DNA of 64,000 bases from Siderastrea radians (Eukaryota; Cnidaria; Anthozoa; Scleractinia; Rhizangiidae), in assembly GCA_964017195.1 (NCBI GenBank), contig OZ024887.1:65073630-65137629 (forward strand), read 5' to 3'. The translations under genes and the position numbers were made by a program. The notes under the pieces were generated by a model. The model saw only the letters and a program-made list of their open reading frames with translations. It had not been told where the DNA came from and did no database searches. This document shows, piece by piece, positions 44,601 through 55,857 of this stretch (positions within the stretch are counted from its first letter, which is position 1; each line of letters begins with the position of its first letter).

Positions 44601-47600
44601 TTAATTGAAGGATTCTTTGTATTTCTTAAAGTTTTCGTAAAAGTTTTGAAAAACGTGCACAGTTCGCATCAGTAAATGCTCTTCAAAATAACTTGCACAT
44701 CGAGCGAAATCGCTTGCGCGTAGCTTCCCTCGACGAAAGAATTGAAGGCGTTTGGTTTTCAGAAACGAATAAAGGCGTGTATTAATAAATGTGTTATTTA
44801 GAAAAGCTTACTTTCTCCTCTTCTGCGAGTCTTCGTTCATGAAATTTCGAAAAATAGTAATCTGACCTAAACAGACACAAATCCTCCGTTGTGGTTTGAT
44901 TTCACGCGCGAGACAACATGTGAATCTCTTGCGTAAATTTTCAAAATTTTGACTTCAAGATTGTATTTTTGGCTAATTCTTAACTGACAACTCGTGTATT
45001 TTATTCGAAAGTTAGAAATTCTAACTATTCTAGATCAAGTGAGTGTTATGTTTTCGAGCCTATAAATTGTCATTTCGTACTGCACATGGGGTTGTTTATT
45101 ACCAACTGCTAATTTAGCGAAGCGATAAAAAAACACGCGGCCGGTAATGAGTTAATAACCCTCTCGTGACATTGCCAAGCTTCACGACTACAGGAAGAAG
45201 TGGTTTGAGGTGGTTAGAGTTGCCAAGGTGTGCAGCAAAACTACAAAGCACTTTTTTTTTCTACGTTACCCATTGCTTTGCATAAGTGGAGCCACCTAAA
45301 AGTGCGGATTTCGACTTTTCTTGCTTTCTTGGTGGTGAGAATGCTTCTCTTACCTCCCCCCAGGGGGAGGGGGGTGGGGGTATGTGCTGCTCAACAGGTG
45401 GTTTTGTGGTTTTCAGGGTCTTGCGTCTTAAACAGGGTATACAATTTCACTATTTAGCGACTTGAACAGGGTGTATTTCTGGACTGGAAGCCTTGAACCC
45501 CTTCATGTGGGTAACAGCATTTTTTTTAATATGGTTCTATGATGTCATTTATTTAAAAGAAAAATACTTTCTGTATGGGGAATGAAAAGCAAGGCAGCAA
45601 AATATAAGCAAAATATAAAGTTCTTTGAACGGATTTTGTCCTAAACAGGGTCAGGGTTTGAAGGCCTCGGCGGTACACCCCCACCCAAACTTCCCTTAAG
45701 TGCCCCCCCCCCCCCCGGGCTATCACCCAGCAAAGGAAAGTTCTTTTCTGTAAGGGCACCGTCGGTCCGTCTTCCACAAAAACACCAAAGAAAATGAAAT
45801 CCTTATAGTTGCAAGGGGGAAGTTGTTTTAGATGCCAAATCAGCTATAAGTGCAGAAATGTTTACTCAAGACAGAGACAACAGCCTGCATTTCAGCTAGA
45901 TATGCAAACAAGCCTGACTAAGCCTGGACACATTAGAGGGTACAATAGGTGGAGGCATTGCACTGAGCAAAGACGAGTTTCAGGAGCTGCAAACTTTCCG
46001 ACAGGACATTAGTGAACCTGTTCCCCAGGAATATCGAACTTCAAGACACGTCCACTAATGCAGACAGTGGCAGTGACGATGAATTGGCAGAAAAAATTGG
46101 CCGAACTAACATATCCACACTTATGCGTTCCAGCAGGTGGGTCAGAGCACCTGCCAGGTATCATAACGTTGTGCAAAGAAACCATTGCTGTTTTCTGCTG
46201 AAAGTGAAAGTGAACTACACTAAATAAGAAATATGTCTCTACGTTAACCGTAATAAGAGCTTTTGAGGGCTCCGAAAGTTTTTCAGTAACGGTAACCTTA
46301 ATGGCAGCGAATTTAAACGCTTTAAAAGCATTGATCAGGGAGAAAAAATGAAAATTAGGGAGGAGGGAGAAAAATGAGGGAAAAAATAGGGAAATAAGTT
46401 ATTTAATTGCCTGTTCCTCTCCCCTCTGGTGTATTTTATTCAAAAGTTTAACTATCCTAGATCAAGTGAATGTTGTTTTCGAGCCTATAAATTGTCGTTT
46501 CGTACTGCCCATGGGGTTGTTTAATACCAACTGCTAATTTAGGCCAAAGGCCAAAACCAAAGTCACATTCATCAAGCTGAGCATTTAAATACAGTATACA
46601 CATGTTCATCATCACATCTAGCCTGAGAAAACAGCTGACGTCTCGCAAGGCCGCCACTTGAGCCCTTGCAAAACGACGTCTGAGTAACGGGCGTAGAAAT
46701 TCTATACTGATGACGCGTCACTACCCAGATCTAGGCAGTGCTTCTGATTGGTTGAAACGTGAGGGAATTTCATTTCAACCAATCAGAAGCACTACCTAGA
46801 TCTGGGTAGTGACGCATCATCAGTATGGAGTTTTTGCACTCGTTACTCGGACGTCGTTTTGTGAGGGCTCAAGTGGCGACCTTGCGAGATGTCGGCTGTT
46901 TTCTCAGGCTACATCACATCTTACCTTGTGTTTCATGGTCAGAGGATCCCATGACAAGTCAATCTTTTTTATTGGACCAAAAGGAATAAACGCTTGCCGT
47001 ACATGCTCTTCTCGCAGCTCAAAGTTGATGCTCCCAACGTAGACCCTGTGAAGAAAAGAGTTTGTTACTCCTGGATAAATGATGCTTCTACTACATGCAC
47101 ATACAATTCAGCAGAATCCTTCTGTGCAGGCAACAGGTGATTCTGCAACCTCTGAACAACTCAATATAAACCTACAACTCAGATTCTCTCAAAGGTTTTA
47201 GACAACTTCTCTACTTGTCCACAATCCTAACTTCAACTCTATTACAAAAACAGTTAAGCTTGGTGTAAACTATGTAAATTTAAAAATAGTTCTTACCTGC
47301 ACATCAGAGCTAAGGCCCTCTGTCTCTGGGCTGCAGTCTGTAATGCAGACATCTGTTGCTGCTGAAGGGCTTGCTGTTTTGCCAGCACCTACAAACACAA
47401 CCAAACACACTGACATGAAAGATCGCCAACTCTTGGATGCTGTCTTGATGCTCTACAAAAAACTACATGACAATGAGTAAGAATTTATGTTACAAGACAA
47501 TTACACCCACCAACCTGTTGTACGGACTGTTCCATGGCATAACGCTTGGCTTTCTTAAGCATCTCTTCCTGCTGATAGGTCAGAGGGGGCAACGCTCTTT

Positions 47601-50600
47601 TCACTTCTGAAGGGCGTGGCTGCATGCCGCCTGCTCCTGGTCCAATAATAAGCTCCCCTTTAGATCCATCATCAATGGGTTGGTCCTCCACATCACCATT
47701 CACTGCTCCAGTTGCCGAGGAATCTATGAAATAGTATCAAGTGTTAATTGTGCTAAAAAGATGCTGATTTGCCAAGAAGAAGCTCTTTAGCTCAGTCTCC
47801 CGAATGTAAAAATAACTGTCATTTTCAAGTTTTAGACCTTGATTGGGAAAATCGCATACAAATGTAAACAAAATAAGGCTCAATTAGGAGTCAATAATTT
47901 CAAAGAAAAAGTGAAGAATAAACAAAAATATATCTTTCACTCAATTGTGTAGGCTTGACAATAAAAGCCCTATAAATTTTCCCTACTGAAAGGTTAATTT
48001 TATACGGTAGAACACTCTTCTTTGGGAAAGGATAGTTCTGTTTAGGTAAGTACGTTTTAAGTCCCTTGACAAGTTATAACAATGAGTGTATTTTACTTAA
48101 GGTACAAATTACTTTTAAGCCATCATGGAGTAGTTTTACCACCAAAGATTGAGTCAATGTCATGACGTTATCCTGGCATCAAGCCAAAGCGGCAGCTGTA
48201 CTAACTTGATTTGGATGCAACAGATAAAAAAACAGAGAAAGAGAAAAAAAGAGAGAAAGGAAACAGAAAGGTTATCATACATCTATCAACACAAATAACC
48301 TGGAAAAAAACACCTGAATTACCACTGACAATTTTATGCACAGTACTCGCGGTATTGTACATAGCGTTCGTTTAATCTAGGCAGTCAAAGGCTTATATAC
48401 ATGTAGCTGGATATATCATATGCTGCAAGGATCAGAAAAAGGATAAAACAAAAACAAAATGCAAAACAAATTAAGTGCACATGTAATTTTCAGTGAAATT
48501 AGGTGTACATTTAGTTCATGAACTATCAAGAGGTTGTTTACTTAATATCAGTATTACTTCAGTTAAGAGACTGGTGAAGTACTTTTGGTCAGCTAGCTGG
48601 ACAAGCTTAAACACAAACATTTTCTCATTTTGACAAGGAACACTTCCTGAAAAATTATGTGTGTACTTTGACGCAAGAAATCCCCCAAAACAAAATCTAA
48701 ATGATGCTGCGCAATCTTGAAAAAAAAAATCAACCCAGCGAAAACAGTTGTAGAAATGTGCATGTAAGAATGTTTATTATTGTGCTACTCAGCAATCTGT
48801 TTCAAAGACCAACTCACCTTCTCCTGGGCCAACATCAAACCCTCGCTTTCGTCTTCTTCTCTGATTTCCCTCACTTTCATTGTTTACCTTGTCTTCAGAC
48901 AGACTGTCAATCTGAACAGCATAAACGAAATTATCAGTGAACAATGAAGCAAGTAGATTTTATTACCTTGAGCATGAAATTACAAATGAAACATCTGTTG
49001 AATCCAGAGGTTAGGTTTAGGTTAGGTTTTCCTTGCAATATCATACTGTATGTACTTGAAAAAAGCACCCCGGAGTTACAATACTTAAACTTTAAACTTT
49101 TTATGTGGCTCTTGAAACATAACATTTACATTTACTATAAAAACAATAGCAAGAAAACTCAGTTAGAGTATGAACATATGAAAAAATCATAATTTCTTAA
49201 AACTCATTTCATGTCACTTTTTCCTTCTGATTTCTTGCTATGCATGACAATAAATTTTCAGTTTTGGTTTAAAGAACTGTTTTGTCTTACATTTCAATTA
49301 ACACTCTTTGTTCAAGTGTCACTCCAGAGTTTAATTACCTCAAACAAGTACCAAATCAATAATTTTATTTACATTTATAACCTAACTACTGTGTGCACTT
49401 TTAACACTAAAATTCATTTGAGAATAGTCTGAAGCACGAAAGTTGAAAGAGAGCTGTGCTTCTATAACTATTAAAGCACAGTAAATATTCCATTAGGTAT
49501 TTTCCAGGGGGTTTCAATGAAATTTAAAGTAGGCAGCTGGTTTGAGTAGAGTAGCCGACTGTATTAACAAGGTTTGAAAGAAATCTTTCTTTAATTACTT
49601 CAATTTAGGGCAAATAGCAGCCGACTTCTTTGAGCGAATTTGCAGACGCTTTTTGCTGGTAGTTGGTGCTTATTGAAAGCACTGATTTTCTAAAAGGAAA
49701 CAGAAAACCTTGTGTCCGTGTTTTTATGGATTAAATAAAGAAAGGGTACAAGTTAGGAAAAAGTCAAAACCACAGTGAGTGGAAACATGATCAACAGGCA
49801 AGTGTTTCCATGTTGTTCTCCCTAAATTGGATTCAAAACACAGAAATTTATTTCTTTTCCTAAAAAAATTACTGAAAGCTTAGGCCCATTTCAAACAGCG
49901 TGCTACCATTGTGCCGAACTACTGCCGTGCCATGTATTACGGCAAGCTTTGCTGTGCTGCATGGCAGTAGTACAACTTGGTTTCAAATGTCGTGCTACTG
50001 CCGTACTGAACTCAATTCATAAATTATAAATTCGTCAGCAAAAGTTTATTCGGATTTATTCCTACAACTGCTGGTCAGTGTTTTCAATTGTTTTTGGCAA
50101 CAGCTAAGTTATTTGACTGCATTAAATCTGACATCTGAAACCAAGTCATGCTACAGTCAAGCCAGCTTGGCATAGCACAATGTGAAACGGGCCTCATTTT
50201 ACCTCTTTTATTTTTCATTTATTTACAAAGTATATATATTTAAACTTTACCTTTTAGACTAAGTGCAAATGTCATTAAGTGTCACGGCTTTTTTTAAACA
50301 GTTCTTACCACGATTTAATAAATTAACGTTTTACGCCTCAACTAAACGTTACACAAAGTTAACTGTTGAAACGTTTGACCTGAAGCGCAAAGATCACGTC
50401 TACATGTGATTCGCTTAGCTTGGTAGTATACATGTAGACCTGCAACATTTTTCTTCTAGTTTATACGAGTCAGTTTTCGATTTAGAGTCTAACCGAAAGA
50501 AGAGAAAGTAACGAAAGCAAAGAAATTAACAGGAATGAGTCTGGTTTTATGTTCTCGTGAAAGAAGATCAATTTCGTTTATCCAAACGCACGAGTTGTGC

Positions 50601-50789
50601 TTGTGAAAACAAAGCCATCATTATCATCGTTTTACATGTAACTCAGGCCAGTCAAAAAGGAAAATTTAACACAGTGAACAACAGAAAGTAATGTTCCTTA
50701 GAGCTATACTTAACTAAATCAATAAAAACAAAGATTTCTACCTCTCCATTCAGGTTTTCTTGCGTCGGTAAAGCAACAGCCGCCGCCAT
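35639..50789 (-). CDS. PUF60: Poly(U)-binding-splicing factor PUF60
   Basis: Twelve phase-consistent coding exons, 5' to 3': 50742-50789, 48818-48911, 47515-47723, 47297-47388, 46925-47045, 43934-44026, 43600-43727, 39520-39812, 38249-38410, 37322-37659, 36772-36961 and 35639-35748. They give 625 residues (human PUF60 is about 560; the excess is a low-complexity linker). RRM1 (about 148-220) has RNP2 VYVGSI and RNP1 KGFAFVEY; RRM2 (about 245-320) has RIYVASVH and KGYGFLEY. An Ala-rich then Gln-rich linker spans about 345-475. A C-terminal U2AF-homology motif domain (about 527-625) has the R601-W-F loop that binds ULM tryptophans. PUF60 acts in the nucleus with U2AF65 at polypyrimidine tracts to recruit U2 snRNP. 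The donor of exon 39520-39812 is ambiguous: 39520 (GTAAGG) is preferred over 39526 (GTACAT), a difference of two residues. Confidence 0.96.
36154..36185. repeat. Poly-G tract in a PUF60 intron
   Basis: A run of about 16 G followed by GAGGTGGGGAGGGGG on the + strand; C-rich in the PUF60 pre-mRNA. Simple sequence with no other support. Confidence 0.8.
38525..39485. mobile_element. TIR element in a PUF60 intron (CAGGGTTCGACATCT ends)
   Basis: The 15-bp ends CAGGGTTCGACATCT are perfectly inverted. Subterminal sequences (CTTGCCCGGTGGCTAG and related) also pair loosely. CAG-type ends suggest hAT, but no clear 8-bp duplication is seen. There is no transposase inside, and a Tigger-type MITE is nested at 38943-39118. 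Confidence 0.75.
38943..39118. mobile_element. Tigger/pogo-type MITE flanked by TA
   Basis: Ends CAGTGGAACCTTGATTTAAC are perfectly inverted and flanked by TA (38941-38942, 39119-39120). Internal GTTATATTGAGG and GTTATATAGAGG motifs belong to the same style of element. Confidence 0.9.
40226..42872 (+). mobile_element. hAT DNA transposon, apparently complete
   Basis: The 16-bp ends CAGTGTTCTCACCAGG are perfectly inverted, a typical hAT terminus. CAGTTC flanks both sides (6 bp clear, 8 bp if one mismatch is allowed). It encodes one intact transposase in the opposite sense to PUF60, whose intron it occupies. Confidence 0.92.
40635..42782 (+). CDS. hAT-family transposase, 715 aa (ZNF862/KIAA1586-like)
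   Basis: The N-terminus begins [10 protein letters not shown], containing a PIP-box pattern (Q3-x-x-L-x-x-F-F). An acidic stretch follows, then a zinc finger (CKIC ... H-x5-H, about 75-113). The RNase H-like core has D217 in ILADESTD and D284 in [10 protein letters not shown], followed by [10 protein letters not shown]. The C-terminal hAT dimerisation region holds E651 in [11 protein letters not shown] and [12 protein letters not shown]. The frame is uninterrupted and all three catalytic acids are present. With intact inverted repeats around it, it is more likely a young autonomous transposon than a domesticated gene. It starts at ATG 40635. Confidence 0.93.
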   Translation: MAQRKLDCFFRPKVPRLEERVQDDGNSGEDDEEENVANIDQGAVPSKKERVFQSAWQSKYTWLAYDADKKIMTCKICIQARKSNAFTQGNSNFRTSTLSRHAASSDHQAALVGKSMESSFTKAIESSVKAKEKGVEVALKSIYWLAKEGISTHKYSSLLSFLEILDCPNVQELHCGANATYRTDVIANELQDSIAQVIREDIDKEAEQSSCISILADESTDISVTQMLVVYMRLISLTDFKPVTHFLTNVHVLDGKAATVTEAILKALKERKIPISKVTGFGSDGASAMSSNKEGVAGKLKRLNPNIISVHCIAHKLQLCVSQAAEKVKFLKEFQEMLTSMFYHFKKSALRTEKLKAVQEVLNEPQLKYKEIHQVRWLSFYKALETLYLTWDSLVTYFEQEVENKQDKDGKLKGYIKKLTQFDFVATIHMFMDVLPHVMKLTLIFQKKDLDCSIVPPAIATCVNELTRYKLNQTSPAKPSFLKKFEDEVKFSSESPPTCQFKSHKLSAGSQSRERFQKIKEEFLVKLINNLNKRFPKETQDIITACSVLAMRPLSFVPSSDLQTWGNQELEVLLTHFDRNPADGEGRFLDSEAARREWSLVKHLILQEKYPRDNMGTLWSIIYKFHKDSFPNLLKLAAVALTLPIHTADCERGFSLQNNLKNCQRNRLLSERLDTLMVISAEGPPLQEFQFERALMKWKAEKSRKIFSTSVKDRE
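43076..43497. mobile_element. MITE with TTAA flanks in a PUF60 intron
   Basis: Ends AGTGCACCTAACCCCAAAA inverted as TTTTGGGGTTATGTGCACT, bounded by TTAA (43076-43079, 43494-43497), as for piggyBac- or Kolobok-type elements. A strong internal hairpin (GGGGAATAGACCCATGCC and its complement) lies at about 43229-43335. Confidence 0.85.
44994..45117. repeat. Direct repeat, left copy
   Basis: GTGTATTTTATTC, then TTCGAGCCTATAAATTGTC, TTTCGTACTGC and TACCAACTGCTAATTTAG. The same order is found at 46429-46542 in the same orientation with scattered changes. Confidence 0.85.
46429..46542. repeat. Direct repeat, right copy
   Basis: Partner of 44994-45117, 1.4 kb apart in the same intron. It could be the two ends of a decayed element or a local duplication; no coding sequence between them identifies it. 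Confidence 0.85.
46619..46911. mobile_element. TAGCCTGAG MITE, copy 2, next to a PUF60 splice donor
   Basis: Same ends as the copy at 35126-35348. A perfect 9-bp duplication CATCACATC lies at 46610-46618 and 46912-46920. It has a central palindrome around ACCAATCAGAAGCACTACCTAG. The right duplication occupies PUF60 intron positions +5 to +13 after exon 46925-47045. Confidence 0.92.
47724..48817. other. PUF60 intron, no feature seen
   Basis: AT-rich intron with a GA-rich tract at about 48235-48270. No repeat family or gene recognised. Confidence 0.5.
48912..50741. other. PUF60 intron 1
   Basis: Holds one MITE (49882-50194). The rest is unremarkable AT-rich sequence with no supportable gene. 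Confidence 0.5.
49882..50194. mobile_element. MITE with AGGCCC ends in PUF60 intron 1
   Basis: Left AGGCCCATTTCAAACAGCGT and the complement of the right end (AGGCCCGTTTCACATTGTGC) are related inverted repeats. The interior has further inverted GCTACTGCCGT/ACGGCAGTAG-like pieces. Confidence 0.7.
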
Positions 50790-51008
50790 ATCATTTCAAC
50801 GTGTGAGAAGAATTGAAGCGATGGATTCTGGGATCAAACTGACTTTTCTTTCCTTTGTTACCATAGGATTATTTTTAGCTAATCACAAGCCTTGTACTAT
50901 GAACCGTCAACAAGAGATATAAAACCACTACTCATTGGCTGAAACAAATTTAAACCAATCAGAGTTATCGTACCACTGAAGTTGCGATTTTCACATTTCC
51001 GGGAACAA
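50790..51008. promoter_or_regulatory. Probable bidirectional promoter of PUF60 and the RING ligase gene
   Basis: Start codons of two divergent genes lie 219 bp apart. The interval has an inverted CCAAT box (ATTGG, 50934-50938) and a direct one (CCAAT in AAACCAATCAG, 50955-50959), 16 bp between them, an NF-Y-like pair. TTTCCGGGAA at 50996-51005 could bind ETS or STAT factors. No convincing TATA box is positioned for either gene. Confidence 0.6.
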
Positions 51009-54000
51009 ATGGCGCTGAGCGAAGTGCTTTTGAGAGTGCCATTTCTTGTACTTTTGGAGTGGTTTCTGTCCCTTGATATCAAACAGTACAGTGACTTAAC
51101 GTTATATGGAAGAATTCTGCAGTTACTAGGTAAGTTTGATTTCCTTTTACGTGTTATTTGTGCCATGTTTCTTGCGAATAAAATCTTGAAACTTCTGCCG
51201 GTTGAAAATAGCCTGGAAAATAGTCGTAATCACCTAAGCTTAAAAGCTAAGCTTTAGAATTTGTTATTGGCATCTTTTTGCGGTTGATTGTTGCCGGCGA
51301 CAAGGAATGTGGTCAGTACGTTCCTCTTTATTATGTAGTTAGGTAGAAGCTTACGTGTAGTTGGCGCAATTCTCTGTGTGGTGGGTATTTTCTCAAAGGG
51401 TTGAAGGTTGTCTGCTTGCAATGCTGAATGACATGACTGTATTGGCTAACTTTTAGAGCAATTTTTGCTTTGTCGCATGAAAATAGCCCCGTCACGAAGA
51501 TGTTTTTGACATTAGGTTCCTCGATCCCAAGACCTCGTGTTAGAAAATGAAATTAATTTTAAAAACACAATTGAGCACACACTTCCCCTTCACCACTACG
51601 TCAAGATCCTAGCCCAAAGTAAAGCCATCGAAATAAAAGGAATATTTAAAATTTTCTTAACTTGGTCCGATTAGTAATTGGCAATTGATAAAAAAATAGG
51701 AGACACCTAAGGCCGTGAAACTGGCTATTCCCCTGCTGGTCCACAATTTGTGTCGTTGGGATGCAAAATCCCCAGTAATAATTACTGGACATTCCCACGG
51801 GAGATATGTTACATTTCATTTAAGGTATTGGTATATTGAGTTGTACACTTTAAATTTATGCTTCAACGTCTTACGCTCGGTAAAGAATAAATGCTAAATG
51901 ATTTTTCCAAATAAAACTTCAACCTTTTTTTAAATAATTCTAATCAAATATTTTGGGGGAAGCTATAAATCTCGCAAAAACTTCCAAAAGAGTGGCTAAC
52001 CTGCCTGATGCAAAGTCATACAGATTTATCTTAATTCGTACACCGGAGTTTACAGGAGCCTCGCTCGTTTTCTACGGAGTTTTGAAGTCTAACCTGCCTT
52101 TCTGAACAAATATGAATTCATGTCTTCTTGACTGAAGCCAACTAAAATGTCTTTTCAAGCAGAAGAGGGAGACCGGCTTGTCTTAAATGAGTGCGCGTGG
52201 ATTTCTGTAGGATTTAGAGGAAATTACAAGACTTCATATGGCTGTACGACATAATATCAGTCCCGGATGCCTGCTAAACACTACTGTGGTCCAGCGGAAA
52301 CTGGGTGAATCTAGCCGATTTGAATTTTGGGATACAAGATGGCGATAAGTTTACGAAGAATTGATTTTCCGAAGCGATCGGAGTTTGCTAGATTTTTTTA
52401 GCAATTTTTTTCTTCCGCATGTACGGAAATTTTAACCTCTATTTCGTGCGCCATCTTCCGCGGCTGGTAAGAGAAAAGTTTTCTTTTTCTTTTACAGGAA
52501 ATTAAAAAATAACTTTTTTGACAGAATCTTCCTAATGTGTACACCTTGTTGATGACCAAAAACAACATTGTTTGCCTTTATGCAGGGCTGGGAGCGACTT
52601 TTTCTTTGACTGTACGACTTAATATACTGTACGACTTAATATACGATACCTTACTGGAAATTCTCAGAAAGCCACAAACCAATGCAAACTGAGCGGCCAT
52701 TTATACATTCAAAATTGGCAAAATGCCTGGGAATGGTACAATACATGGGGCAAAGGGTATATATACACATTTTGTGTTTGGGAATCTTTGACTACCTTTC
52801 GAGAAATAATTGTTTGTTCTGAAAAATTTCTCTTTAGCCTTAGATGCACATTATTTAGACTCACCATTTACATTCCAACCCAAAATTTTCTGAATTTTTG
52901 GGTGAATGGAAAACAACCAATGTCAGCATAGATGTGAACTGTTCACAGTCCCTAATTTTTCTTTGTGATCACCATGATCTGGCATGCTTCTATCAAACAG
53001 CTGCTATCTTGCTTTGTTACGTTAAATGCAGCCCTGGGAAAGTGGGTGCCAAAACAGCTTAGCACTTTCCCCAGGTCGCTATTAACGTAAGAAAGCAAGA
53101 TGGCAGCCATCTGATCGATCTTGTTTTGTGAGTAACAACAACATGTAGAATCTACAATTATAGTAAATTAAAATCACTGAGTGCTTTAACCTTTCAACTA
53201 TTGGCTCACCCAAAATTTTCTTATTACAGGAATTGTCATATGTTTGGCGCTTGCTCTTCTAGGCCGAGATGAACTGGTCAATTTCTACAGTCATGCCTTG
53301 TTTATCACTGTTGTGACCTTTACACTGTATCTCAATGCCTACAATAGCTATAACCTCTACACTGTACTTGAGGAACAAGGGATATCAAGCCTGGCTGAAC
53401 ATGGTGCTTTATCATTACTGCTTGTCATCACTGCAGCATGGGTGGTGTACTTGATATCATTGGCACTATATACCAGAGTTTATCATTCCATCAAGCCAGT
53501 GGTCTTTTCATTAACAACGTTCCCAGTGATGTTGCGCTACTTGTCGCCATCAAACCAGTTTGAGGATCCTCCGCTGTGGCTCTGCTGTTGCTTTGGTTAT
53601 TCATTTTATACAAGTCTCACATGTATCTACCAATGTGTTCATGACATCGTTTGCCATATAATAACTTCAGTGCAAATTATACAGTGGATGTACCGAATGT
53701 ATGGACTAACAGTCACCGTTGTGTTCCACTGGCGCCGAGTCAAGGTTCCCCTCTGTATGAGTACTCTTTGGATCTGGTTATTTCTCTACCACAGTATGAA
53801 TTTTTTGCTGTTCTCGAGTGAGTCAGTAACAACACTTCAGCTGTTTAATTTGACCATGGCCTTGACTAGTAACTCAGTGTTATCCCTGACATCTTGCTGT
53901 TTTGTAATCTACAAGCTTTCTGGGTATATTTTGAACCTTATAAAGCGTTATCACCGAGAGGACAACATTGCCCCGCCCAGTGATCAGTATAGCTCTCCTG

Positions 54001-54794
54001 AAGGTCTCAGAGAGGGGTTTGGCTTCTTTTTTCTTGGTCTGTACACTGGCCTTCCAAGTTCAAGTATAAGCAGAAAACTTGTGCTCCTAGAGTTAATATT
54101 TTACTTAATTGTATCTGCGCTGGTGAGATCAATGTTCGAAATAGTTGAGCCAGTTCTTTTAGGTCTTGCATCACAGCCAAGCATTGCCTACCGCAAGCAC
54201 TTTAGGGTCTTATCCTTCTGTGTTTTGCTGCTAGGGGGATCTATTTACCTGGCTCTGAATTTGTACTTCCTGAAAGAGAAGATTCCTTTCATTACACCAA
54301 ATGTGATTACAATAGCTCAGATAATTGCTGCTCTAGTTTTGTACTTCTTGTACGTTTATGAGTCTCGGCAAAGTCAAATATGGGAGGCACTTGATGACTA
54401 TGTTTACTTCATTAATGGCTCTTGCAAAGTTTTTGAGTTTGTTGTCATCTCAGCTGTACTGTTCTACAGAGTCTGTGACTTCAGTCTAGAATGGACTCTT
54501 TTCCAAATTGTCATGGCAGTGCTTCATCTCTACTTCAATATCTGGACTCCTGCCAAGGAGGGCTGGTTGAGTCTTAAACAGAGACATCAAGTAAACCAAA
54601 AGTTGAATTCACTGCCATCGGCAACTGAGAAGGAAATTGATGAACTGGAGGATGTGTGTTCCATCTGCTTAGAGGAGTTAAAGGCTGCTAAAGTGACACC
54701 GTGCAAACATTATTTTCACAGCTTGTGCCTTCGTAAGTGGCTAAATGTACAGGATAAGTGTCCTATGTGTCACACTGCCTTGTTGTCGCTATAA
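51009..54794 (+). CDS. RING-type E3 ubiquitin ligase, RNF139/RNF145 (TRC8) family
   Basis: Two exons, 51009-51129 and 53230-54794, joined by GT-AG (GTAAGT donor) with a glycine codon split, give 561 residues. About ten or more hydrophobic segments fill residues 5-490, as in the TRC8_N domain of ER-membrane ligases. A RING-H2 follows at about 517-555 (CSICLEEL, CKHYFHSLCLRKW, CPMC). Human family members are about 660 residues, so this one is compact. Such ligases ubiquitinate ER proteins, including components of sterol regulation. I cannot tell RNF139 from RNF145 by eye, so no symbol is given. ATG 51009 is the natural start for the exon 1 frame. Confidence 0.9.
51130..53229. other. Intron of the RING ligase gene
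   Basis: 2.1 kb. A foldback of about 110 bp (52998-53107; CAGCTGCTATCTTGC with its inverse) is the only structure seen. No gene is supported. Confidence 0.5.
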
Positions 54795-55115
54795 ACATGT
54801 GTTATTGTGCTGGTACTGTAGGTTTTACTTACAGTAAGATAGCAATGCAACTAGACGTCTGCTTAGCCTTTAAGCCTTATAGTGCCAGTTGGTACATAAT
54901 TTCATAACTTGGTCAATATATTTGGTACTGGCCGCTGGCTATTAGTTACCTTTAGATCGGACTATGAGTACAAGATTGAATGCGAGTACAACTTTTAAAT
55001 TTCAAACCAGTGCTGTTTCCAGAGCTCTTGCTCCTTCGTGTTGTTTACCAGTAAAGAAGGTAGCTCTAGGAATAAGTTTAGTATGTGTCGTGATAATGTC
55101 ATGCCTGCAAACGAG

Positions 55116-55277
55116 TAGCCTTTTTCACAGTTACCTTTCCTCCTTTGCATTACAATGTATGTGAAAGTGGATGTGAGCAATTTTGGGCAAAAAGTGCAAA
55201 ATTGTCCGAAATTGCCTCACATCCACGTTCAATAACGTTGAAATGCAAATGAGATAAGGTAACCGTAAAAAGGGCTA
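55116..55277. mobile_element. Small foldback MITE (162 bp)
   Basis: TAGCCTTTTTCACAGTTACC at the left is inverted at the right (GGTAACCGTAAAAAGGGCTA). The inner arms GTGGATGTGAGCAATTT and AAATTGCCTCACATCCAC pair. Confidence 0.85.
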
Positions 55278-55857
55278 TCTAAAACTCGTCCTCAAGTCTC
55301 AAGTTCCCTATTATTCCAGGAAATACAGTATTACTTTGAATATAAATTGTGCTGTTTGGATAGCTAAAGGAAATGAATGAATTCTTTCAAATGTAAAATT
55401 TAAATATCTATGCTGAGAATAATGATGGAAGATGTTGTATTTTTTTAAATAAGAATGAAGTTCATGTAAAAAGCTGTAAAATTTCTTTCAACTGTAATTT
55501 GTGTGAATGCTAGATTTTCCAGGGGGGGTGGGGAAGTGTATTCTCATGACTCTCACACTGATACAAGTTCATCGTGGCTCTCTCTGGTGGCTCTGTATTC
55601 GTTTTCGTGATACCGGGCCAACTCAAAATTGTACCAATAAATAAAATTTTAAAAAATGGGACAAATTTGTTTCCATCTTGTACCAAAATGGAAGTTTTAT
55701 CGTTATGACGTGCTCATCCTCTAATTTGGGCAAAATTTATCAGATTATTGTTAAAAAGGTGCCAAAACTTAAATTATTTTGTAGACAGTCATTGTCTTGC
55801 GGTGGTCAAAAGGGCGTAGGGTGTTTGCTCATCCTGCAATCAGTGTAGTGGACCTAA

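Larger units (their letters stand above)
44027..46924. other. PUF60 intron, repeats only
   Basis: Contains a pair of 115-bp direct repeats (44994-45117 and 46429-46542), G- and C-rich simple tracts (45354-45382, 45703-45718) and a MITE at 46619-46911. Short frames such as 46012-46227 show no family resemblance. Confidence 0.5.

Noticed and set aside
46012..46227. 71-codon frame with [11 protein letters not shown], reminiscent of a retroelement integrase tail
   Set aside because: Too short and isolated; the resemblance is to a low-complexity pattern only.
44994..46542. LTR retrotransposon
   Set aside because: Direct repeats are short (about 115 bp), lack TG...CA ends, a primer-binding site and any gag-pol content.
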